Assembly (NCBI RefSeq): GCF_000716605.1
Contig: NZ_JNXE01000058.1
Location: 54,655-118,654 of the forward strand
Source: Streptomyces sp. NRRL F-525
GTDB taxonomy: Bacteria > Actinomycetota > Actinomycetes > Streptomycetales > Streptomycetaceae
DNA length: 64,000 nucleotides
Direction of reading: 5' to 3'
Below, piece after piece: positions 36,455-45,350 of the stretch. The translations under genes and the position numbers were made by a program. The notes under the pieces are model-generated. The model saw only the letters and a program-made list of their open reading frames with translations, was not told where the DNA came from and did not search any database. Within the stretch, counting starts at the first letter, position 1. Each line of letters opens with the position of its first letter.

Positions 36455-39082
36455 ATGAACAAGGCAGTGAACGACGGGGTCTGGTCGGGCAGTTGGGTCG
36501 CGGAGCGGCTCGGTGTCGAACTGCTCGGCGACCCCGAGCTGACCAACCTCCTGGGCCTGGCCCTCCGCCGCAACCCCAAGCGGGCCCACCTCCTCGTGTC
36601 GAACGTACTGGGCAAGCACGTCCCCCAGTCCCCATCGATCGTCTACGGCTACGGCTTCACCCTGGGCCGCCGGGTCCGCGAACTCCTCGGCACCGAGGAA
36701 TCCGCCCGTGCGGTGGTCCTCGGCTACGCGGAGACGGCGACGGGCCTGGGCCACGCGGTCGCCGACGGCATCGCGGTCGCCCCCTACCTCCACTCGACCC
36801 GCCGCCCGGTCCCCGGCGTCGCCACGGCAGGCGGCTTCGAGGAGTCCCACTCCCACGCGACGTCCCACCTGCTCCTCCCCGAGAACCCCGAACTCCTTTC
36901 GGGCGACGGCCCGTTGGTCCTGGTGGACGACGAGTTCTCCACGGGCAACACGGTCCTGAACACGATCCGCGACCTGCACGAGCGCTATCCGCGGGACCGG
37001 TACGTGGTCGTCGCCCTGGTGGACATGCGCTCGGCGGCGGACGCGGGTCGTTTGGACGAGTTCGCGGCGGAGATCGGCGCGAGGGTGGACTTGGTGGCGG
37101 CTGCGTCCGGCACGGTTCGCCTGCCGGCGGGGGTGCTGGAAAAGGGCCAGGAGTTGGTGGCGAGGTACGAAGCGGGTAGTCAGTCGTCTGCAGCGCCGTC
37201 CGGGCTGGTCGCGCAGTTCCCCGCGCCCCTGAAAGACGAAGACGAGTCGGGGGGTGCCGGGGCAGGTGGTTCGTCGTCTGCTGCGCCGTCTGGGCTGGTC
37301 GCGCAGTTCCCCGCGCCCCTAAAAGCCGACCTGGACGCTGACCCCCCAGGGGCGCGGGGAACTGCGCGACCAGCCCCCACCGGCCCGCACCCGACCCACA
37401 ACCGAATCACCCGAGTCGAACTCCGCTGGCCCAGAGACCTCCCCGACGGCGGAAGGCACGGCTTCACCCCCCAGCACCGAATACGGCTCGAACGCGCCCT
37501 CCCCGCAATGGCGGCCCGCCTGGCCGAGGCACTGCCACAAGACGCCCACCGCGTGCACATCCTCGGGTTCGAAGAGCTGATGTACGCCCCCCTCCGCCTC
37601 GCCCGCGAGCTGGAACAGGTCGTGGACGCCGGCGTCACCTACTCCACCACCACCCGCTCACCCGTCCTTGCGGTGGACGACCCGGGCTACGCGATACGAA
37701 CCCGCCTCACCTTCCCGGCCCACGACACCCCCGCCGACGGCCCGGGCGACCGCTACGCCTACAACATCGCCGGCGCCGGTTTCGACGCGGTCGTCGCCGT
37801 GATCGACGACACCGCCGACACCCCCGAACTCCACGCCCCGGACGGCCTGTTGGCGAGGCTCGCCGAACACACCCCGCACGTCGTCCTCGCGGTAGTGCCC
37901 TCGTACGTCCCCGAAAGGCCCCCCATGCTCCCCGACCCCCTCCGCGGCCCCGCCTTCTCCTCGTACGCGCCGGAAGAGGTCGGCTGGCTGCTCCAGGACC
38001 TCTCGGACGTGACCCTGGAGGCGCCGACCGAGGAGCGCGAGGAGGCCATCCAGAGCGGCGGAGCCCACTACGCGGAGTCGCTCCCGGTGGAGTACCAGCC
38101 GAGCGAGCAGTACCAGCAGCTCTTCCACACCGCCCTGGACGAGGCCGCCGACCGCCTCGCACTGGCCGTAGGGGCAGTCACCGAACTCGTCCTCGCCGAG
38201 CGCTCCCCGCACCCCGTCCTCGTCTCGCTCGCCCGAGCCGGCACCCCCGTAGGCGTCCTGATGCGCCGCTGGGCCCAGTACCGCCACGGCCTCGACCTCC
38301 CGCACTACGCCGTGTCGATCGTGCGCGGCCGCGGCATCGACGCCAACGCGCTCCGCTGGCTCGCCGCCCACCACGACCCCGCCGACGTCGTGTTCGTCGA
38401 CGGCTGGACCGGCAAGGGCGCCATCACCCGCGAACTCACCGACGCGGTCAGGGAGTTCGAGGAGTCCGACGGCATCACCGGCTTCGACCCGGAGATCGCG
38501 GTGCTCGCCGACCCCGGTTCCTGCGTCAAGACGTACGGCACCCGCGAGGACTTCCTCATCCCCTCCGCGTGCCTCAACTCGACCGTGTCGGGCCTGATTT
38601 CACGTACGGTCCTCCGCTCGGACCTGGTCGGCCCGCACGACTTCCACGGCGCGAAGTTCTACCGCGAACTCGCCGGAGCCGATGTCTCCGTGGACTTCCT
38701 GGACGCCGTGGCCGCCCGCTTCCCGGAGGTGTCGGACGCCGTGACCGTCCTCGCCAAGGAACTGCTCGCCGCCGACCGCACCCCAACGTGGGAGGGCTGG
38801 GCGGCAGTTGAGCGGATCAGCGAGGAGTACGGCATCCACGACGTGAACCTCGTCAAGCCAGGCGTCGGCGAGACCACCCGGGTGCTGCTGCGCCGGGTGC
38901 CCTGGAAGATCCTCGCGCGAGCCGGTGCGGGCGCCGACCTCGACCACGTCAGACTGCTCGCCGAGCAGCGGGGCGTACCCGTCGAGGAGGTCGCCGAACT
39001 GCCGTACACCTGCGTGGGATTGATCCACCCCAAGTACACGCGCGGTGCGACCGGCGCCGACGGCAAGGCGGTGGCGGTCTGA
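36455..39082 (+). CDS. PRTase-TRSP-PRTase-Pelota fusion protein of the ter module
   Basis: The 875-residue protein combines parts that are often two genes. Residues 1-235 are a phosphoribosyltransferase (PRTase_2 type) with PRPP loop VLVDDEFSTGNT (155-166). A linker at about 245-307 contains three copies of the window's hairpin repeat, read as GLVAQFPAPLK twice and ARGTARPAPTG once. Residues 315-490 are a TRSP domain (motif TRSP 400-403). Next comes a second PRTase domain (StiP-like, FVDGWTGKGAI at 647-657), and the last 90 residues resemble a PELOTA RNA-binding domain. It is predicted to act in ter-linked nucleoside-like metabolite synthesis or RNA handling. The stop overlaps the next start (TGATG). 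Confidence 0.8.
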   Translation: MNKAVNDGVWSGSWVAERLGVELLGDPELTNLLGLALRRNPKRAHLLVSNVLGKHVPQSPSIVYGYGFTLGRRVRELLGTEESARAVVLGYAETATGLGHAVADGIAVAPYLHSTRRPVPGVATAGGFEESHSHATSHLLLPENPELLSGDGPLVLVDDEFSTGNTVLNTIRDLHERYPRDRYVVVALVDMRSAADAGRLDEFAAEIGARVDLVAAASGTVRLPAGVLEKGQELVARYEAGSQSSAAPSGLVAQFPAPLKDEDESGGAGAGGSSSAAPSGLVAQFPAPLKADLDADPPGARGTARPAPTGPHPTHNRITRVELRWPRDLPDGGRHGFTPQHRIRLERALPAMAARLAEALPQDAHRVHILGFEELMYAPLRLARELEQVVDAGVTYSTTTRSPVLAVDDPGYAIRTRLTFPAHDTPADGPGDRYAYNIAGAGFDAVVAVIDDTADTPELHAPDGLLARLAEHTPHVVLAVVPSYVPERPPMLPDPLRGPAFSSYAPEEVGWLLQDLSDVTLEAPTEEREEAIQSGGAHYAESLPVEYQPSEQYQQLFHTALDEAADRLALAVGAVTELVLAERSPHPVLVSLARAGTPVGVLMRRWAQYRHGLDLPHYAVSIVRGRGIDANALRWLAAHHDPADVVFVDGWTGKGAITRELTDAVREFEESDGITGFDPEIAVLADPGSCVKTYGTREDFLIPSACLNSTVSGLISRTVLRSDLVGPHDFHGAKFYRELAGADVSVDFLDAVAARFPEVSDAVTVLAKELLAADRTPTWEGWAAVERISEEYGIHDVNLVKPGVGETTRVLLRRVPWKILARAGAGADLDHVRLLAEQRGVPVEEVAELPYTCVGLIHPKYTRGATGADGKAVAV
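37202..37376. repeat. Three copies of the 29-bp hairpin repeat inside a coding sequence
   Basis: Reverse-oriented copies at 37202-37229 and 37291-37318, and a forward copy at 37348-37376, all lie in the linker of the PRTase fusion gene, and the frame stays open through all three. Opposite copies can pair over long range. Confidence 0.9.
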
Positions 39083-39897
39083 TGCCGGTACTCGTCACGA
39101 GCGACCTCGACCGTACGCTCATCTACTCCGCCGCAGCCCTCGCCCTCACGATGCCGGACGCGCGGGCGCCCCGGCTCCTCTGCGTCGAGGTGCACGAGAG
39201 CAAGCCGCTGTCCTTCATGACGGAGACGTCGGCCGAACTGCTTACCCAACTCGGTGACGCGGCCGTCTTCGTCCCGACCACCACCCGCACCCGCAAGCAG
39301 TACCAGCGCATCAACCTGCCCGGCCCGGAACCAAAGTTCGCGATCTGCGCCAACGGCGGCCACCTCCTCGTCGACGGCGTCACAGACGAGGACTGGCACG
39401 CCGGGGTACAGGCGAAGCTGGCCGCCGAGTGCGCGCCCCTGGAGGAGGTCCGGCAGCACCTGGCCGACTCCGCCGACCCGGCCTGGGTCCGCAAGCACCG
39501 CATCGCCGAGGACCTCTTCGCCTACCTCGTCGTAGAGCGCGACCTGCTCCCCGAGGAGTGGGTGAAGGAACTGGCGGTCTGGGCGGAGAACCGAGGCTGG
39601 ACGGTGTCGTTGCAGGGCCGCAAGATCTACGCGGTCCCCAAGCCCCTCACCAAGAGCGCGGCGATGCGAGAGGTGGCCCACCGCACCAACGCCACCGTGA
39701 CCCTGGCAGCCGGCGACTCCCTACTGGACGCCGACCTCCTCCTGGCCGCCGACAAGTCCTGGCGCCCCGGCCACGGCGAACTGGCAGACGAGTCCTGGAC
39801 GGCCCCCAACGTCACAGCCCTACCCGAGCGAGGAGTCCTGGCAGGAGAACGGATCCTCCAGGAGTTCCTGAGAGCGGCCCACCCACCAACCCCCTAG
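39082..39897 (+). CDS. HAD family phosphatase of the ter module
   Basis: The 271-residue protein has HAD motif I TSDLDRTLIY, motif II TTTRTRKQ, a Lys in the ALxxKS-like region (KPLTKSAAMREV) and motif IV GDSLLDADLL. It has a C2-type cap and so belongs with sugar- or nucleotide-phosphatases. It overlaps the PRTase fusion stop, and is the last gene of the ter biosynthetic arm; a ter-type ATP-grasp ligase, common elsewhere, is not seen here. Confidence 0.85.
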   Translation: MPVLVTSDLDRTLIYSAAALALTMPDARAPRLLCVEVHESKPLSFMTETSAELLTQLGDAAVFVPTTTRTRKQYQRINLPGPEPKFAICANGGHLLVDGVTDEDWHAGVQAKLAAECAPLEEVRQHLADSADPAWVRKHRIAEDLFAYLVVERDLLPEEWVKELAVWAENRGWTVSLQGRKIYAVPKPLTKSAAMREVAHRTNATVTLAAGDSLLDADLLLAADKSWRPGHGELADESWTAPNVTALPERGVLAGERILQEFLRAAHPPTP

Positions 39898-39909
39898 GGG
39901 CAACCCCCA

Positions 39910-39938
39910 GGGGCGCGGGGAACTGCGCGACCAGCCCC
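39910..39938 (+). repeat. 29-bp hairpin repeat (HAD/FmdB)
   Basis: An exact core copy between the converging ends of the ter HAD gene and the FmdB-type gene. Confidence 0.9.
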
Positions 39939-39977
39939 CACGCACCCGCAGTCAACAACGCACCGCACAGGCTTTGC

Positions 39978-40190
39978 CTAGCCGCAGCACCCTCCACCAC
40001 AACAACCGCCCCCTCCGCCCGCTCCAGGCGAGGGGGCGGACGCCGCACCGCCCACGGCAACGGCAGACAGCAGCTTCACCGTGTCGCCGTGCCCCGCGGG
40101 GCAATCGGCCGGCGCGGACGACTCCGCCATGGGCCGACTCAGTTCGAACGTAGATCCGCACGTGCGGCAGCGGTACTCGTAGCGAGGCAT
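39978..40190 (-). CDS. FmdB-type zinc ribbon protein, diverged
   Basis: The 70-residue protein starts MPRYEYRCRTCGSTFE, the FmdB/CxxC zinc ribbon opening. The second knuckle reads CPAGH in place of CPxC. The protein then ends with a Gly/Ser/Ala stretch and GGGGCCGGGCCG, with four cysteines. It probably still binds a metal, with unusual ligands. FmdB proteins are thought to be regulators or chaperone-like, without firm function. Confidence 0.75.
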   Translation of the reverse strand: MPRYEYRCRTCGSTFELSRPMAESSAPADCPAGHGDTVKLLSAVAVGGAASAPSPGAGGGGGCCGGGCCG

Positions 40191-40443
40191 GGCCTCAGGC
40201 TAACCCCCACCTCACATGAGTACGGCACCTTGTTTTTTCATGAAGGTTTCGGCTGTGTCCTGTTCTGTCGTTTTCTTATATGGAGAACTTGCGAAGACCA
40301 CTGGTAATTTGAGGGCGCCGCGTGATCTGTGAGGCCGGGGGGAACCGGGATTTGCAGTCGTGTTCACGGCAACCATTTCAGACCCTCGTACGTCAATGCG
40401 TCTGCCTGTGCGAGCAATACGGAGTGCGGAGGGGAGTCGCGTC
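40191..40443. promoter_or_regulatory. AT-richer region upstream of the PBP gene
   Basis: About 40215-40310 has T-runs and stretches such as TTTTCTTATATGG that stand out in this genome. It lies between the divergent FmdB-like gene and the PBP gene, whose GTG start is preceded by GGAGGGGAG at 40428-40436. It probably holds the promoter(s), but I cannot place them with confidence. Confidence 0.45.
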
Positions 40444-42675
40444 GTGACCCACGAGGGGGACGGGGAGGAGCGCCAGGCACCGGACGAGACCATGCAGTTG
40501 AAGCTCCCCGCCGGGTTCAGGCCGGACGAGACCATGCAGCTGCGGTTGTCCGATCTGGAGATACCGGAGGCGCCGGAGATACCCGAGGGGGAGACGAAGC
40601 CGGTACGCCGCCGGGGCCGCAAGGCCCACCGCGCGTCCCTCCGCAGCCGTCTCTCCCGCCTCGCCGCGATCCTCCGCACCCGCCTCGCCCCCGTCGCCGC
40701 CCGCCTCGCCCCGGCCGTGATCTTCCTCACGCCGTACGTCCGCAAGCTGCGCCCGATCTACCCGCGCCCGGGCCGTACGGACTGGCGCCGCTGGATACCC
40801 TCCTGGCGGCAGTCGGTCGGGGGTGTCCTGGCCGCCGTAGGACTCAGCGGACTCTTCCTCGTCGTCGCCTACGCGACCACCGACATCCCCTCGAACCTCA
40901 ACACGTACGCCACCCAGCAGGACAACGTGTACTTCTGGTCCGACGGGACGCCCATGGCCCGGACCGGTTGGGTGCAGCGGCAGGCGATGCCGTTGAAGGA
41001 CATCCCGACCGACGTCCGCTGGGCGGTGCTCGCCGCCGAGAACCAGAGCTTCTACAGCGACCCCGGCATCTCCGTGAAGGGCATCGCCCGCGCCCTCTAC
41101 CGCACGGTCGGCCAGGGGGACACCGAGGGCGGCTCGACGATCACCCAGCAGTACGTGAAGAACGTCTATCTGACCCAGAACCAGACGGTGAGCCGCAAGT
41201 TCACCGAGGCGATGATCTCCCTCAAGCTCGACAACAAGATGAGCAAGGACAAGATCCTCGAGGGGTATCTCAACACCAGCTGGTTCGGCCGCGGCACCTA
41301 CGGTCTGCAGCGCGCGTCGCAGGCGTACTACGGCAAGGACGTCAGCCAGCTCAACGCCAGCCAAGGCGCCTTCCTGGCCTCGCTGTTGAAGGGCGCGGGC
41401 CTCTACGACCCGACGCTCAGCAAGGCCAACCACGCCCGGGCGGTGGCCCGTTGGTCGTGGATCCTCGACCGCATGGTGAAGATCGGCAAGCTGTCGCCGG
41501 CCGAGCGCGCCACGTACAAGACGTTCCCCGAGCCGCTCAAGCAGTCGAAGACCTACGACACCGGCAAGCAGAGCGACTACCTGGTCGAACTCGCCACGCA
41601 GTACGTGAAGAAGACCGCGCACATCTCGGACAAGGACTTCGACCTCGGCGGCTACCAGATCTACACGACGTTCGACCGCAACCGCGAGACCGAGCTGACG
41701 GACGCCGTCACCAAGGCCCGCAAGGACGCGCTGGACAAGAACCCCGGCACGGCGAAGACCGCCCACTACGGCGCCTCCTCGGTGGCCTCGGACGGCCGGA
41801 TCCTCGCCGTCTACGGCGGCCCCGACCACCGTACGCAGGGCTACAACGACTCCAACTCGACCACTGTGCCCGCGGGTTCGGCCTTCGAGCCGTTCGTCTA
41901 CGCGGCCGCCCTGGAGCACGGGGTCACCAAGACCCGTGGCAGACCGCCGACTTCGGTCACCCCGGACACGCTCTACGACGGGGACGACGGCGTGCCGGTC
42001 ACCACACCGGAGGGGCCGTACTGGGACCGCAGCGGCAAGAAGGTCGCCGCGCACAACGACGGCAAGAAGTCCTACGGGCAGATCAGTCTGCGCCAGGCCC
42101 TCGCCCAGTCCGTGAACACGCCGTTCATGCAGCTCGGCATGGACACCGGCCTGACGACCGTACGGAAGACCGCCGAGGACGCCGGGCTGCTCTCCTCCAG
42201 CTTCGGCGCACAGGTACCCGCGCTGTCGCTGGGCAATGCCACGCCCAGTGCCTTGCGCATGGCGAGCGCGTACGGCACGTTCGACGCCGGGGGCGTCCAC
42301 ACGGAGCCGTACTCGGTCCGCCGTATCACCCGTAACGGCGCCGCGGTCGCCCTGGAGCGGCCGGAGCCGGTGCGGGCGATGAGCAAGACCACCGCGAGCG
42401 AGGTGACGGACGCGCTCACGGACTCCTTCGGCCTCGCGCATCCCACCGCCGCCAAGACCGCCGGAACCGAGGTGGCGGGCAAGACCGGCACCACGCAGGA
42501 CGACACCGCGGCCTGGTACGTCGGGACGGCCGACTCCGTGTCGACCGCCGTCGTCGTCTACCGCATCGATCTGACCAAGAGCCTGGAACCCATGCCGCTG
42601 AAGGGAGTTTCCGGCACCCCAGCAACCGACGTCCCCTACGGCATCTGGTCGAGAGCCATGACCTCGCTCGGCTGA
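40444..42675 (+). CDS. Class A penicillin-binding protein with altered SxxK motif
   Basis: The 743-residue protein has a cytosolic tail with a doubled DETMQL[K/R]L motif (near residues 17 and 30), a membrane helix at about 125-148, and a GT51 glycosyltransferase domain. This shows Glu199 in AAENQSFYSD, GGSTITQQYVKN and YLNTSWFGRGTYG. The transpeptidase domain has Ser479 but reads SAFE, so Lys482 is Glu (codon GAG); SVN (556-558) and KTG (680-682) are kept. The missing Lys normally activates the Ser, so transpeptidation may be lost. I chose GTG 40444 because of the ribosome binding site. Confidence 0.85.
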   Translation: MTHEGDGEERQAPDETMQLKLPAGFRPDETMQLRLSDLEIPEAPEIPEGETKPVRRRGRKAHRASLRSRLSRLAAILRTRLAPVAARLAPAVIFLTPYVRKLRPIYPRPGRTDWRRWIPSWRQSVGGVLAAVGLSGLFLVVAYATTDIPSNLNTYATQQDNVYFWSDGTPMARTGWVQRQAMPLKDIPTDVRWAVLAAENQSFYSDPGISVKGIARALYRTVGQGDTEGGSTITQQYVKNVYLTQNQTVSRKFTEAMISLKLDNKMSKDKILEGYLNTSWFGRGTYGLQRASQAYYGKDVSQLNASQGAFLASLLKGAGLYDPTLSKANHARAVARWSWILDRMVKIGKLSPAERATYKTFPEPLKQSKTYDTGKQSDYLVELATQYVKKTAHISDKDFDLGGYQIYTTFDRNRETELTDAVTKARKDALDKNPGTAKTAHYGASSVASDGRILAVYGGPDHRTQGYNDSNSTTVPAGSAFEPFVYAAALEHGVTKTRGRPPTSVTPDTLYDGDDGVPVTTPEGPYWDRSGKKVAAHNDGKKSYGQISLRQALAQSVNTPFMQLGMDTGLTTVRKTAEDAGLLSSSFGAQVPALSLGNATPSALRMASAYGTFDAGGVHTEPYSVRRITRNGAAVALERPEPVRAMSKTTASEVTDALTDSFGLAHPTAAKTAGTEVAGKTGTTQDDTAAWYVGTADSVSTAVVVYRIDLTKSLEPMPLKGVSGTPATDVPYGIWSRAMTSLG

Positions 42676-42718
42676 CCACCGCAGCGCAACCGCCACCTCC
42701 TCGCAGAATGAGCCGCCC

Positions 42719-44002
42719 ATGAAGCCTCGGACGAAGGCACCGTCCGGCCGCCGCCGCAGAGCCCCTGAACCGCGTCCTCGGCGTACCCCCAAGCCGGGGT
42801 TCCTCACCCTGGCCGTGTTCCTCGTCGTCGCCTCGCTGGTGACCGGGTACCTGGCGCTGAACCGGGACAACACGGCGCCCACCGCGTCGGCCGGCAAGAA
42901 CGCCGAGCCCAAGTCGACCAAGGAACCCGCGTGGGACGGCAAGACGCAGGTGCTGGGGGACGGCTCGACCTCGTACACGGGGCCGCAGAAGGACCAGTTG
43001 AAGGCCGTGCCGCTCAAGCCCGGTGAGAAACCACCCCAGTTCGTGGTCTTCTCCTGGGACGGCGCGCTGCAGGGGGACGACAAACTCTTCTCGCACTACC
43101 GGGAGATGGCGAAGGAGTACAACGCCCACATGACCTTCTTCCTCACGGGCATCTATCTGCTGCCCAAGAGCAAGAGGGACCTGTACCACCCGCCGATGCA
43201 CCCGGTGGGTTCGGCCGCGATCGACTTCCCGACCGACCAGCACATCCGGGACACGCTGGAGCAACTCCGCCTGGCCTACGAGCAGGGCAACGACATCGGC
43301 ACCCACTTCAACGGCCACTTCTGCGAAGCCAAGGGCGGCGGTGAGTGGAGCGTCGCGCAGTGGAAGAGCGAGATCGACCAGTTCTTCTCCTTCGTCGAGA
43401 ACTGGAAGACCAACACCGGCTACACCGACATCCCGGCCCTGCCCTTCGACTTCAAGAAGGAGGTCGTCGGCGGCCGCGCTCCGTGCCTGGAGGGCCAGCC
43501 CAACCTCCTGAAGGCGCTGAAGGGTTACGGCTGGCGCTACGACGCGAGCTCCCCGGGCGACTTCCAGATATGGCCCACCAAGAAGGACGGCCTCTGGGAC
43601 TTCCCGCTCGAACTGCTCCCCTACGGGGACAACATCCAGGCCCTGTCGATGGACTTCAACTTCCTCTACAACCAGTCGGGCGGCGCCACCCAGGGCGACC
43701 CCGCGAAGTTCGCCGAGTGGGAACAGAAGACCGTCGACTCGTACATGGCCGGCTTCAACCGCGTCTACTACGGCAGCCGGGCGCCCCTGTTCATCGGGAA
43801 CCACTTCGAGAACTGGAACGGCAGCATCTACATGAAGGCGATCGACACGATCATCCCGAAGATCTGCACCAAGAAGGGCGTCAAGTGCGTGTCCTTCAAG
43901 GAGCTTTCGGACTGGATGGACGTTCAGTCGCCCCAGACTTTGCAGCAGTTGCGCAGCCTGGACCCCGCTCAGTCGCCGGACTGGTCCACGGTGGTCAAGT
44001 GA
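42719..44002 (+). CDS. Membrane-anchored polysaccharide-deacetylase-like protein
   Basis: The 427-residue protein has a basic, Pro-rich N-terminus, one membrane helix (about residues 27-47) and an extracellular NodB-like domain. It has FSWDGA (Asp114) in place of the usual TFDDG, and HFNGH (196-200) for the HxxxH metal ligands. Two nearby cysteines (202 and 248 region) may form a disulfide. It could deacetylate cell-wall or exopolysaccharide, or be a diverged binding protein. It lies 43 bases after the PBP gene, fitting a cell-wall operon. Confidence 0.75.
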   Translation: MKPRTKAPSGRRRRAPEPRPRRTPKPGFLTLAVFLVVASLVTGYLALNRDNTAPTASAGKNAEPKSTKEPAWDGKTQVLGDGSTSYTGPQKDQLKAVPLKPGEKPPQFVVFSWDGALQGDDKLFSHYREMAKEYNAHMTFFLTGIYLLPKSKRDLYHPPMHPVGSAAIDFPTDQHIRDTLEQLRLAYEQGNDIGTHFNGHFCEAKGGGEWSVAQWKSEIDQFFSFVENWKTNTGYTDIPALPFDFKKEVVGGRAPCLEGQPNLLKALKGYGWRYDASSPGDFQIWPTKKDGLWDFPLELLPYGDNIQALSMDFNFLYNQSGGATQGDPAKFAEWEQKTVDSYMAGFNRVYYGSRAPLFIGNHFENWNGSIYMKAIDTIIPKICTKKGVKCVSFKELSDWMDVQSPQTLQQLRSLDPAQSPDWSTVVK

Positions 44003-44111
44003 CCTCTCGGGACTGGTGAACTGACCAAGTGCAACCCCCTTCACAGGAGCCACACATGGCGTGCGAAGATGCCCTCGCCCGGTAGGCGTACCGGCGTAGA
44101 GGGGAACACCA

Positions 44112-45281
44112 TTGAAATCCAGAAAACTGAGCCGTAAGCGGAGCCGTACGGCCATAATCTCGGCGGCCGCCGCCTCGGTCGTCGCCGGCGTCGCCCTCGT
44201 GCCCAACTGGAGCGCGGGCGCTGCCGTCGTCGACGACCCGACCGTGAACGCCGCGACCAAGGCGACCTTCCAGAAGCTGGCCGACGCGGTCTTCACCGAC
44301 CGCACCCAGGCGCTCGTCCACGGGGCCACGACGAAGCAGAGCACCTCGCGCTTCTCCGGCGACGTCCGCCTCTCCAGCACCCAGTCGCGCGACGAGAAGT
44401 CGGCGCTGAACCAGCTGCGCGGCCGCCAGAGCAGCATCGCGAAGCTCGGCGAGACGTACAGCACGGGCACCACCAAGGTCACGCTGGACGCGACCCGGGT
44501 GACCGGCCGGACGGCGAAGGCCGACGTCACCGAGACGACCACGCTGACGTACGCGAAGGCCACGGGGAACGAGCCGAAGACCACCGGCTTCCAGGCCCAC
44601 CACGAGCTGACCTTCAAGGCCGACCAGCAGGGCACCTGGCAGCTCTCGAACATCCAGGACACGGACACCGGCGGCCTCGCGGTCAACACGGTGGCCAAGC
44701 CCGCGGTCAAGGCGTCGCCCGCCCCGGCCGACGACGGCAACACCACGCCGGATGCGCCGCGCGCGGCCACCACCCGCAACCCGGTGGCGGTCCCGAAGAC
44801 GAGCACGACGTACGACTACAAGGCGATGGCGGCCTACGCCGAGAAGTACTGGAACGTCTACAACACGGCCTACCCGGACTTCAACGGCCACGCGGACGGC
44901 GGCGACTGCACCAACTTCGTCAGCCAGTCCCTGAAGGCCGGCGGCTGGAAGCACGTCCCGGGCTATGTCTACGACTACACGAAGTGGTTCGGCACCGCGG
45001 ACATCCAGTCGGACTCCTTCGTCGGCGTCAACGAGTGGTCCTGGTTCGCGCAGAACTCCAAGCGCACCACCCCGCTGGCGAACGTCTACCAGCTGGAGGT
45101 CGGCGATGTCCTCCAGATGGACTTCGACCGCGACGGCGCCAAGGACCACACGATGATCGTGACGGCCAAGAGCAACGGCGTCCCGTACGTCACGTACCAC
45201 TCGAACAACACCCTGCGCAGGTCGGTGGCGAGCCTCATCGCGTCGTACCCGAACGCGTACTACTACGCCTACCGCACCTGA
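44112..45281 (+). CDS. Secreted protein with Amidase_6 (CHAP-like) domain
   Basis: The 389-residue protein starts at TTG behind GAGGGGA. It has a signal peptide (about residues 1-38), an N-terminal conserved domain (40-195), a Pro/Ala/Thr linker and a C-terminal Amidase_6 domain with catalytic Cys266 (GGDCTNFVSQ) and His346 (KDHTMIVT), and a late Asn/His pair. Such proteins are thought to act on peptidoglycan cross-links or peptides outside the cell. It follows the deacetylase-like gene. Confidence 0.85.
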   Translation: MKSRKLSRKRSRTAIISAAAASVVAGVALVPNWSAGAAVVDDPTVNAATKATFQKLADAVFTDRTQALVHGATTKQSTSRFSGDVRLSSTQSRDEKSALNQLRGRQSSIAKLGETYSTGTTKVTLDATRVTGRTAKADVTETTTLTYAKATGNEPKTTGFQAHHELTFKADQQGTWQLSNIQDTDTGGLAVNTVAKPAVKASPAPADDGNTTPDAPRAATTRNPVAVPKTSTTYDYKAMAAYAEKYWNVYNTAYPDFNGHADGGDCTNFVSQSLKAGGWKHVPGYVYDYTKWFGTADIQSDSFVGVNEWSWFAQNSKRTTPLANVYQLEVGDVLQMDFDRDGAKDHTMIVTAKSNGVPYVTYHSNNTLRRSVASLIASYPNAYYYAYRT

Positions 45282-45306
45282 GGTCCGTAGTCCGGTACAG
45301 CTTCAC

Positions 45307-45342
45307 CGGCCCCCTGTCGCTTCGGTATGCGACGGGGGGCCG
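45307..45342. terminator. Bidirectional terminator after the Amidase_6 gene
   Basis: CGGCCCCCTGTCGC and GCGACGGGGGGCCG form a 14-base stem (one G-T pair) with an 8-base loop, between two converging genes and followed by TTCTGTGTT. Confidence 0.75.
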
Positions 45343-45350
45343 TTCTGTGT

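Noticed and set aside
40393..44806. Very long reverse-strand frames over the PBP, deacetylase and amidase genes
   Set aside because: They are shadows of well-supported forward genes with clear motifs.
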